A stretch of DNA of 39,950 bases from Rhizobacter sp. (GTDB taxonomy: Bacteria > Pseudomonadota > Gammaproteobacteria > Burkholderiales > Burkholderiaceae_C): contig JADGRJ010000007.1 of the NCBI GenBank assembly GCA_017881025.1, positions 1 through 39,950 on the forward strand. Reading direction: 5' to 3'. Below, one piece after another: positions 33,578-39,950 of the stretch. Positions within the stretch are counted from its first letter, which is position 1. Each line of letters starts with the position of its first letter. The notes under the pieces are model-generated. The model was given only the letters and a program-made list of their open reading frames with translations. It had not been told where the DNA came from and ran no database searches. The position numbers and the translations under genes were made by a program.

Positions 33578-34347
33578 CGCAGCCAGCGAGCGGCGATCCG
33601 GTCGTACTCGCCGCTCGCCTTGGCGAGGTGCAGCCACTGGTCGACCCACGCCTTGAAGGCGACGTCGCCGCGCGGCAGGAGCCACGCCATCTCGCCGTAC
33701 TGGAGCGGCTTGTCGGGATTCACGGCGCACAGGCCCGGGCGCAGGCGCTGCTGCACGATCGTCTCGGCCGACTCCGAGATCATCACGTCGGCGTTGCCCT
33801 TCAGGATCTCGTCGAAGATCGTCGTGTTGTCGTTGTAGATGACGATCTTCGCGCTCTTGAAGTTGGCGCGCGCGAAGCGCTCGTTGCTGCCGCCCGGGTT
33901 CTCGATCACCGTCACCGACGGCTTGTCGATGTCGGCGACGGTCTGGAACTTGGCGACGTTCTCGCAGCGCGTGATCGGCGCCTTGCCGTTGACCATGTAG
34001 GCCTGCGAGAAGAAGGCGGCCTTCTGCCGCTCGAGCGTCACCGAGATGCCGCCGACGGCGACGTCGCACTTCTCGACGAAGTCCTTCATCAGCGTCGGCC
34101 ACGCCGACTTCACGAACACCGCCTCGGCGCCGAGCGCCTTGGCGGCCGTCTGCACCAGGTCGACGTCGAGACCCTCGAACATTCCCTCCTGCTTCTGCAG
34201 GGCGAAGGGCGTGTAATCGCCGGGCGTGCAGACGCGCAGCCTGCCGCTCTTCTGCACCGCGTCGAGGCGCGACGACGAGGCCTCCTCGGCAAGTGCCGGC
34301 AGCGCGAACAGAAGCGAAACCAGAATTCCCAACCACCGGCTTGACAT
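33574..34347 (-). CDS. PheC-like periplasmic cyclohexadienyl dehydratase / solute-binding protein
   Basis: 257 residues. Signal peptide to ALA/EE, then a type 3 solute-binding-protein fold. SRLDAVQKSGRLRVCTPGDY, WPTLMKDFVEKCDVAVGGIS, NPGGSNERFARANFKSAK and VDQWLHLAKASG follow PheC, the periplasmic enzyme that converts arogenate or prephenate to phenylalanine or phenylpyruvate, more closely than ordinary amino-acid receptors. The Glu of ADVMISESAE takes the place of the Glu in the TDAIE motif. No ABC transporter genes adjoin it, which also favours an enzyme. AAGGAG precedes the ATG at 34347. Its stop lies inside the right end of the inverted-repeat element. Confidence 0.75.
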   Translation of the reverse strand: MSSRWLGILVSLLFALPALAEEASSSRLDAVQKSGRLRVCTPGDYTPFALQKQEGMFEGLDVDLVQTAAKALGAEAVFVKSAWPTLMKDFVEKCDVAVGGISVTLERQKAAFFSQAYMVNGKAPITRCENVAKFQTVADIDKPSVTVIENPGGSNERFARANFKSAKIVIYNDNTTIFDEILKGNADVMISESAETIVQQRLRPGLCAVNPDKPLQYGEMAWLLPRGDVAFKAWVDQWLHLAKASGEYDRIAARWLR

Positions 34348-34423
34348 GAAACCTTCTCCTTGTGCATCCGGCGGCGCGCGCGCGCCTTGGCCGAGCCTCA
34401 TCCTAGCGCGCCGCGTCGCCTCC

Positions 34424-35287
34424 ATGCTCTGCCTTCTCGCCTGCGGCGTGGCCGGCGCGTCCTGCCCGCCGGGCACGACGACGAAGGTCGCGCTACAGAT
34501 CCTGAAGCAGGTGGAATGGAAGGTCGCCGATGACAACGCGCGTCAGGCGCTGGCCCTTGCGCTGCTCGACTGCCTCGCCTCTCCCGATCCGGTGCTGCGC
34601 GACGAGATCGCCTTCGACGCGATCTCGCACTGGACTCGCGGCCGGGCCCTCACCCCGGCGACTTTGCAGTCGATCCGCACGACCTTGCTGCCGCGCCTCC
34701 TGCCCGACGCCGACAGCAACGGCTTCGCCCAGCCGTTCGCGGCACTCGCTCTCGCCGAGGTCGCACGCGCCGATCGCGTCCAGCCGTTCCTCTCGGATGG
34801 CGAACGCGCCGAGCTCGTCCGTGCGGCCACGAACTACATGACGACCTTGGGCGATTACCGCGGCTTCGACGCGAGCGAAGGGTGGCGCCACGGTATCGCC
34901 CACGGTGCCGATCTGCTCCTGCAACTGTCGCTCAACCTCGCGCTCGACCGGGGCCAGCTCGACGCCATCCTCGCAGCGATCGCCAGCCAGGTGATTCCGG
35001 CGACCGGTCACTTCTACATCTACGGCGAAGGCGACCGGCTGATGGCGCCGGTGTTCTACATCGGCCGGCGCGGCGCGCTCGGTGGCGCCGACTGGAGCGC
35101 CTGGTTCACGGCGCTGAGCGCGAAGCGCAAGAAGGCGGCGCCGGCGACGCAGGCGGCGCTCGCCGCCAACCACGACCTCGCCGCGTTCCTGCTGCCGCTC
35201 TACGCGTCCCTGCGCGAAAGCGGCACGGCCGAGATGCAAGCGCAGATGCTGCCGGCCGTCGCCGCCGCGATCAAGGCTCTCGACTGA
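34424..35287 (+). CDS. DUF2785 family exported protein
   Basis: 287 residues from the ATG at 34424; a hydrophobic start (LCLLACGVAGAS) suggests export, though an ATG at 34346 in the same frame is possible. All-helical repeats fill the protein. The block DYRGFDASEGWRHGIAHGAD followed by LLLQLSLN is the DUF2785 signature. Family members have no known function. It is transcribed away from the PheC-like gene and toward the glycosyltransferase, and its stop lies 33 bases from the small tail segment at 35321. Confidence 0.85.
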   Translation: MLCLLACGVAGASCPPGTTTKVALQILKQVEWKVADDNARQALALALLDCLASPDPVLRDEIAFDAISHWTRGRALTPATLQSIRTTLLPRLLPDADSNGFAQPFAALALAEVARADRVQPFLSDGERAELVRAATNYMTTLGDYRGFDASEGWRHGIAHGADLLLQLSLNLALDRGQLDAILAAIASQVIPATGHFYIYGEGDRLMAPVFYIGRRGALGGADWSAWFTALSAKRKKAAPATQAALAANHDLAAFLLPLYASLRESGTAEMQAQMLPAVAAAIKALD

Positions 35288-35320
35288 GGTCGACGGTCGC
35301 GGCGGCGCGGCGCGGCGTGG

Positions 35321-35461
35321 TCACGGCGCGCGCGCGACCGTCTGCAGCATCCGCGTCATCAGGTACAGGCGCGGCACGATCGAGTCGATCTCGACGAGCT
35401 CGGCACCGAGCTGGGGAGTCGCAAGCGCGAGCTGATGGCAACGCTCGCCGACGAGTAGCGG
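35321..35461 (-). other. In-frame coding-like tail after the glycosyltransferase stop
   Basis: Directly after the TGA of the glycosyltransferase gene the same frame stays open for 46 codons to another TGA. The last 27 codons have strongly G/C third positions and read GAELVEIDSIVPRLYLMTRM and on to QTVARAP, which looks like a true protein end. There is no start codon with a ribosome-binding site. It may be the remnant of a lost downstream gene. Confidence 0.3.
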
Positions 35462-37687
35462 TCACTCCGCGCCGGTGCGTGTCGCGTAGAGGTGGCGCGG
35501 CGGCAGGCCGGCGCGCTGCCGCTCGTGCATCGCGATGTACAGCTGCTCGAGGTCGCGCGCGAAGCCTGCCGCATCGAAGAGCGCCGCCCCGGGCAACGCG
35601 GCGGCGAGCCGATCGCGGATCGACTGCAGCCACGCCGGATCGGTGGCGAGCGCCAGCGCGGCCGCTTCGTAGTCGGCGGCGCTCGCCATGACCAGATCGT
35701 CGAGGCCGACGCTGCGGTCGAGGCTCGCGGCGACGCGCGACGCGAAGGTCGTGCCGAGGCGGGTCAGCACCGGCAGGCCGGCGCGGAGCGAATCGCTCGC
35801 GGTCGTGTGGGCGCCGTAGTGGAAGGTGTCGACGAAGAGGTCGGCGAGGCGGTGCCGGCTCAGGTGGTCGGCGCGGTTCGTCCGCGGCGCGAAGACGATC
35901 CGCTCTGCGGCGACGCCGCGCTCGCTCGCCTCGCGGCGCAGGTTCGCGACCGCGCCGGAATTCGCCTCGATCAGCCAGAGCGCGCTGCCCGGCAACTGCC
36001 GCAGCAGGCTCATCCAGATCGCGAAGACTTCGGCGCCGATCTTGTAGCTGTTGTTGAACGAGCAGAAGACAAATCCGTCTTCCGGCAGCCCGGCCTCGCG
36101 TCGCCCGAGGCGGGGCGGCGCGACCGCCTGCCATGCCGCGTTGGCCTGGTAGCAGCGCGGCAGCCAGGCGATCCGCTCGCTGTAGTCGACGCGCGCCGCC
36201 TCGGGGACGACGACCTCGTCGGCGATCAGGTAGTCGATGAAGCCCGCGCCCATCGTTCCCGGGTAGCCGAGGTAGCTCGCCTGCACCGGCGCCGCGCGCG
36301 CGGCGAAGATGCCCGGTCGGGCGTCCTGGGTGAAGCCCTTGAGGTCGACCGCGATGTCGATGCCGAGGCTGCGGGAGAGCGCGGCGACGTCGCGGTCGCC
36401 GGTCGTGCCGACCTCGTGGAAGCGATCGAACGCCGCCATCGCTCGGGCTCTCATCGGGTCGTCGCCAGTGGGCCCGAACGAGAACGCGTGCAGCTCGAAG
36501 CGGCGCCGGTCGTGGCGCTCGAACACCTCGGCCATCAGGTCCATCGTCGCGTGCTGGTGGAAGTCGGCCGAGAAGTAGCCGAGGCGGATGCGCTCACCGG
36601 CGGCGCTGCCCGCGGTCGCGATCGCCGCGTCATCGGCGGACGCCGGCCAGTGCGCCGCGACGTAGCGTTCAGCGCAGCGCCTCTGCCGCGCCGCGGATGC
36701 GTTCGTCGCCAGCAGCGTGAACGGATGGACGACGGCCTCGCCGGCGTCGATCGCGGCACCGATCCGCGCGATCTCGTCGTCGAGGCCGCGCCAGTCGCAC
36801 AGCAGCATCGCCGTGTGCAGCCGGTCGCCGCGCGCTTCGGCCAGGCCGGGATCGAGCGCGAGCGCGCGATCGTAGGCGGCGAGTGCCTCGTCGTGTCGCT
36901 TGAGCCCGTTCAGCGTCGCGCCGAGGTTGGCCCAGGCGTTGGCCAGGCTCGGCGCGAGCGCGGTCGCGCGCTCGAGAGCGACGATCGCTTCGCCGTCGCG
37001 ACGCAGGTCGTGCAGCGCCAGGCCGCGATTCGACAGCGCTTCGGCGTCGCCGGGATCGATCGCCAGCGCCGCGTCGGCACTGGCGAGGGCATCGGCGAGA
37101 CGGCCGAGCTGGTGCAGGGCGACGCCGCGGTTGGCCCAGGCAGCGCCGAAGTCGGGGGCGAGCGCGAGCGCGGCGTCGAACGATCGCACCGCGTCGTCGT
37201 GCCGATGCGCGCGATCGAGGGCGAGGCCGCGGTTGTTGTGCAGCTCGGAATCCTGCGGCGCCAGCGCGATCGCGCGCTCGTGGCTGCGCAGGGCGGCGTC
37301 GTGCGCGCCGGTCTCGCTCGCGACGACGCCGAGCGCGCTGTGCGCGGCGGCGAGACCGGGCGCGAGCGCGATCGCCTTCTCGTAGCACGCCGCCGCGGCC
37401 GCGCCCTGCCCCGACTGGTAGAGGACGACGCCCTTGTTGTAGTGCGCCTGGAAATGATCCGGGCGGACGGCGATGCTGCGCTCGTAGAAGGCGATCGCCG
37501 CCGCGGACCGGCCGGCGCCCGCGGCCGAATCGCCGAGCTGAAGGCAGATCGCGCCGAGCAGCGCCAGCACGCGCTCGTCGGGCCGGGCGACCCGCGTCAG
37601 CGGTTCGAGCAGCGCCTTCGCTTCCGCGAAGCGGCCCTGCCGGCACAAGGCCAGGGCGCGCTCGGCCGCTCGCTCGACGCCGGCCAC
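35462..37687 (-). CDS. TPR-containing O-GlcNAc-transferase-type glycosyltransferase (GT41)
   Basis: 741 residues. About 1-300 are tetratricopeptide repeats (AHYNKGVVLYQSGQG, LHNNRGLALDRAHRHDDAV, AWANRGVALHQLGRLADAL, LSNRGLALHDLRRDGEAI, AWANLGATLNGLKRHDEAL). About 350-725 form the GT41 catalytic region: IRLGYFSADFHQHATMDL with the catalytic-site His, APVQASYLGYPGTMGAGFIDYLI, FVFCSFNNSYKIGAEVF with the conserved Lys, and TFHYGAHTTASDSLRAGLPVLT. Bacterial GT41 enzymes modify cytoplasmic proteins or glycans with sugars such as GlcNAc or glucose; the target here is unknown. Not near flagellar or capsule genes. Confidence 0.93.
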   Translation of the reverse strand: MAGVERAAERALALCRQGRFAEAKALLEPLTRVARPDERVLALLGAICLQLGDSAAGAGRSAAAIAFYERSIAVRPDHFQAHYNKGVVLYQSGQGAAAAACYEKAIALAPGLAAAHSALGVVASETGAHDAALRSHERAIALAPQDSELHNNRGLALDRAHRHDDAVRSFDAALALAPDFGAAWANRGVALHQLGRLADALASADAALAIDPGDAEALSNRGLALHDLRRDGEAIVALERATALAPSLANAWANLGATLNGLKRHDEALAAYDRALALDPGLAEARGDRLHTAMLLCDWRGLDDEIARIGAAIDAGEAVVHPFTLLATNASAARQRRCAERYVAAHWPASADDAAIATAGSAAGERIRLGYFSADFHQHATMDLMAEVFERHDRRRFELHAFSFGPTGDDPMRARAMAAFDRFHEVGTTGDRDVAALSRSLGIDIAVDLKGFTQDARPGIFAARAAPVQASYLGYPGTMGAGFIDYLIADEVVVPEAARVDYSERIAWLPRCYQANAAWQAVAPPRLGRREAGLPEDGFVFCSFNNSYKIGAEVFAIWMSLLRQLPGSALWLIEANSGAVANLRREASERGVAAERIVFAPRTNRADHLSRHRLADLFVDTFHYGAHTTASDSLRAGLPVLTRLGTTFASRVAASLDRSVGLDDLVMASAADYEAAALALATDPAWLQSIRDRLAAALPGAALFDAAGFARDLEQLYIAMHERQRAGLPPRHLYATRTGAE

Positions 37688-37700
37688 GCCGGGCGGCGCC

Positions 37701-38339
37701 CTAGGCGGCGTTCTGCGCCGCGACGAGATCGGCGTCGATCTTCGCCGCCCGCGCGACCGCCGGCCGCGACGTGACGCGGGCGATGTAGCCGGTGACGACC
37801 GGCGTCTCCGGCACGAGCTTGAACATCGTCGTCCAGCGCAGCGCCGTTCCCCAGAGCACGTCGGCGGCGGTGAAGCGCTCGCCGAGCAGGAACGGGCCGG
37901 CGGCGAGCTGGTCGGTGAGCGTCTTCAGCATCGTGTCGTAGTCGCCGTACGGCGACGTCGACGCGGGCGCCGGCTCGCGCTTCAACGAGCGGTCGATCAG
38001 CGCCGGCTCGAACGACGAGCCGTAGTAGAAAAGCCAGCGCAGGTACGGGCCGCGCAGCGGGTCGCCGATCGCCGGCGTGATCCCGGCCTCGGGGTACAGG
38101 TCGGCGAGATAGGCGTAGACGGCGCCCTGCTCGGTGACGAGGGCGCCGTCGTGGACGATCGCCGGCACCTTGCCCATCGGATTGACCGCGAGGTAGTCGG
38201 GCTGGCGCTGCTCGCCCTTCTTCAGGTTCAGGACGTGCAGCTCGTAGTCGGCGCCCAGCTCCTCGAGCAGGATGAGCGCGCCGGCCGAGCGCGACTGCGG
38301 CGAGTGGAAGAGCGTGACGTGGCGGCTGGTGGTCGGCAT
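37701..38339 (-). CDS. Glutathione S-transferase family protein
   Basis: 212 residues. N-terminal thioredoxin-like domain: VTLFHSPQSRSAGALILLEELG, with a Ser in place of the Tyr of some classes, NPMGKVPAIVHDG (cis-Pro), and LVTEQGAVYAYLADLYPE for glutathione binding. C-terminal helical domain: PFLLGERFTAADVLWG, the N-capping box. Such cytosolic enzymes conjugate or isomerise electrophiles with glutathione. GGGGAGACCTCG precedes the ATG. It ends 13 bases before the glycosyltransferase start and starts 20 bases after the deaminase, so the three may share a transcript. Confidence 0.92.
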   Translation of the reverse strand: MPTTSRHVTLFHSPQSRSAGALILLEELGADYELHVLNLKKGEQRQPDYLAVNPMGKVPAIVHDGALVTEQGAVYAYLADLYPEAGITPAIGDPLRGPYLRWLFYYGSSFEPALIDRSLKREPAPASTSPYGDYDTMLKTLTDQLAAGPFLLGERFTAADVLWGTALRWTTMFKLVPETPVVTGYIARVTSRPAVARAAKIDADLVAAQNAA

Positions 38340-38359
38340 CGAGGTCTCCCCGGATCAGG

Positions 38360-39406
38360 TCAGGCGAAGCGCGCGAACTCGGCGTCGAGGCGCGCCGTCA
38401 TCGCCGCCCTGGCGGCGGCGTCGACGAAGCTGGCGTCGAAGCTGTTCTTCGCCAGGGCATAGGCGTCCGCGGCGCCGAGCTGCGGCAGCGCCTCGAAGGT
38501 GGCGATGAAGTTGTCGTTGACGTAGCCGCCGAAGTACGCCGGGTCGTCGGAGTTGATCGTCGCCTTGATGCCGGCGCGCAGCAGGTCGGCGAGATTGTGG
38601 TCGGCGAGCTTGTCGAAGACGCGCAGCTTCAGGTTCGAGAGCGGGCAGACCGTCAGCGCGACGCCCTCGCGCGCAAGCCGCGCGACCAGCGCCGGGCTCT
38701 CGACGCAGCGAACGCCGTGGTCGATGCGCTCGGCGTGCAGCACGTCGAGCGCGGCTTCGATGTAGCTCGGCGGCCCTTCCTCGCCGGCGTGGGCGACGCG
38801 GTGCAGGCCGAGCGCGCCGGCACGCGCGAACACGCGCGCGAACTTTTCCGGCGGGTTACCTCGCTCGCTGCTGTCGAGGCCGACGCCGATGAAATGCTCG
38901 CCGTACGGCAGCGCTGCCTCGAGGGTGGCGATCGCCTCGTCCTCGCTCAGGTGGCGCAGGAAGCACAGGATCAGCTCGCTCCTCAGGCCGAGCTCGCGCC
39001 GGGCCCGCGCGCGCGCCGCGGCGAGCCCGCGGATGACGGTGCCGATCGACACGCCGCGCGCGGCGTGCGTCTGCGGATCGAAGAAGACCTCGGCGTGGAC
39101 GACGTGATCGGCGGCAGCGCGCTCGAAGTACGCCATCGCCATCGCCTCGAAATCGCTCTCGTGCAGCAGCACGCTCGCTCCGGCGTAGTAGATGTCGAGG
39201 AAGCTCTGCAGGTCGGTGAAGGCGTACGCCGCGCGCAAGGCGTCGACGCTTGGATAGGCGAGCGCGACGCCGTTCTTCTTCGCGAGCGCGAAGATCAGCT
39301 CGGGCTCGAGCGTGCCCTCGATGTGCAGGTGCAACTCGGCCTTGGGCATCGCGCGCAGCAGCTCGGGGAGCCGCTGGCGCGGGATGCGCGAGAAATCGAC
39401 CGCCAT
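38360..39406 (-). CDS. add: Adenine/adenosine deaminase (adenine-deaminase-like branch)
   Basis: 348-residue zinc-dependent amidohydrolase. Metal ligands and catalytic residues are intact: HLHIEG, VAHAGEEGPP, RIDHGVR and INSDDPAYFGG. The HLHIEGTLEPEL, FFDPQTHAARG, DSSERGNPP and CPLSNLKLRVF wording is that of bacterial/fungal adenine deaminases (Pa0148/Aah1 type), not of classical adenosine deaminases such as E. coli Add. I therefore favour adenine, giving hypoxanthine and ammonia, although databases often call the family adenosine deaminase. It follows a BMP-type nucleoside receptor gene by 55 bases, which supports a purine import and salvage operon. Confidence 0.9.
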   Translation of the reverse strand: MAVDFSRIPRQRLPELLRAMPKAELHLHIEGTLEPELIFALAKKNGVALAYPSVDALRAAYAFTDLQSFLDIYYAGASVLLHESDFEAMAMAYFERAAADHVVHAEVFFDPQTHAARGVSIGTVIRGLAAARARARRELGLRSELILCFLRHLSEDEAIATLEAALPYGEHFIGVGLDSSERGNPPEKFARVFARAGALGLHRVAHAGEEGPPSYIEAALDVLHAERIDHGVRCVESPALVARLAREGVALTVCPLSNLKLRVFDKLADHNLADLLRAGIKATINSDDPAYFGGYVNDNFIATFEALPQLGAADAYALAKNSFDASFVDAAARAAMTARLDAEFARFA

Positions 39407-39461
39407 TGTCCCGACCGGACCGTTCGCTGCGCTCAGGGCGACTTGCGCCCTCCCGCGCGGG

Positions 39462-39950
39462 TCACTTCTTTTCGGCGCCCGGAACCTTGCCTTCGACGCC
39501 CTTGACGAAGAAGGTGATGCCGCCGAGGAACTTGTCGTCGGCGTTCGTGCCCGAGGCGACCATCTCCTTGCCGTCGTTGCTCGTGATCGGGCCCTTCCAG
39601 ATCACGAAGCTGCCGTCCTTCAGGCCGGCCTTGACCTGCTCGACCTTGGCCTTGACCTCGGCCGGCACCTTCTCGGAGATCGAGACGATGTCGATCGCGC
39701 CTTCCTTGACGCCCCACCACGTCGCGCCGCCGCCCTTCCAGCTGCCGTCGAGCGCTTCCTGCGTCGCCTTCTTGTAGTACGGCGCCCAGTTGATGATCGC
39801 CGACGCGAGGTGCGCGTTGGGCGCGTAGGCGGTCATGTCGCTGTCCCAGCCGAAGGCGTACTTGCCGGCCTTGCCCGCCGTCTGCAGCACGGCCGACGAG
39901 TCGGTGTTCTGCATCAGCACGTCGGCGCCGCCGTTGATGAGCGACTGCGC
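39462..39950 (-). CDS. BMP-family ABC nucleoside-binding protein (5' partial)
   Basis: At least 162 residues; the frame is open to the window edge, so the N-terminal half is missing. GGADVLMQNTDSSAVLQTA, GKYAFGWDSDMTAYAPNAHL, INWAPYYKKATQEALDGSW and GGITFFVKGVEGKVPGAEKK are the C-terminal blocks of PnrA/BMP receptors. A Trp in GATWWGVKEGAIDI may stack on the purine. These proteins deliver purines or nucleosides to an ABC importer; the transporter genes are expected just outside the window. The deaminase gene follows by 55 bases in the same direction. Confidence 0.93.
   Translation of the reverse strand, partial: AQSLINGGADVLMQNTDSSAVLQTAGKAGKYAFGWDSDMTAYAPNAHLASAIINWAPYYKKATQEALDGSWKGGGATWWGVKEGAIDIVSISEKVPAEVKAKVEQVKAGLKDGSFVIWKGPITSNDGKEMVASGTNADDKFLGGITFFVKGVEGKVPGAEKK

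Noticed and set aside
35462-35464. TGA of the glycosyltransferase as selenocysteine or readthrough codon
   Set aside because: No SECIS-like hairpin was seen and the protein ends where its family normally ends.
36880-37640. Repeated DNA in the glycosyltransferase gene as a CRISPR or tandem array
   Set aside because: The repeats are degenerate 34-residue TPR units in one reading frame, without identical repeats or spacers.

Overview
The window is about 40 kb of dense, GC-rich chromosome from a betaproteobacterium, probably Burkholderiales or a close relative. This rests on gene content: a DUF3460 gene next to scpA, a DUF1841 protein, a Bug-type tricarboxylate receptor, many signalling genes and a very high G/C third-position bias. 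No rRNA, tRNA, CRISPR array, phage block or complete insertion sequence was found. Most genes run in short, tightly packed or overlapping runs on alternating strands.

Layout. 1-3407 (+) is the end of a hydrogenase-4-like membrane operon (HyfF, HyfG and HyfI homologues); its large subunit lacks every nickel-iron ligand, so it is an energy-converting-hydrogenase-related (Ehr) complex rather than a hydrogenase. 3475-5257 (+) holds an unknown gene, a DUF3460 gene and scpA. 5322-7461 (-) encodes a Cyc2-like fused cytochrome/porin and a diheme cytochrome c lipoprotein behind a good FNR/ANR-type box. 7608-11259 (-) is a compact run of ParA ATPase, MaoC hydratase, LuxR-type regulator and hybrid kinase. 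11331-13852 (+) is kefF-kefC. 13854-14987 has a RutE-like reductase and DUF1841. 15075-17104 (+) is a Tat-exported multicopper oxidase broken by an internal deletion. 17130-18915 (-) is a second two-component pair. 19003-25896 carries an FtsX-type permease, a DODA-type dioxygenase, a BMP-family receptor, a small secreted protein, an FAH-family enzyme and a PhnB-like protein. 26040-27002 (+) is a Bug receptor. 27016-28756 (-) is an M23 peptidase / coiled-coil membrane protein / bactofilin operon. 29069-31921 (-) is a large TonB-dependent receptor divergent from a marR gene at 32208.

The last part (32.6-40 kb) has small envelope genes, a 144-bp structured inverted-repeat element placed exactly between two convergent genes, a PheC-like periplasmic protein, a DUF2785 protein, a TPR/O-GlcNAc-transferase-type glycosyltransferase, a glutathione S-transferase, and an adenine/adenosine deaminase behind a BMP nucleoside receptor that runs off the window edge.

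The strongest items for follow-up are the ligand-free hydrogenase-like complex, the FNR-boxed porin-cytochrome pair, the inverted-repeat element that seems to have duplicated a shared stop codon, and the deleted multicopper oxidase.
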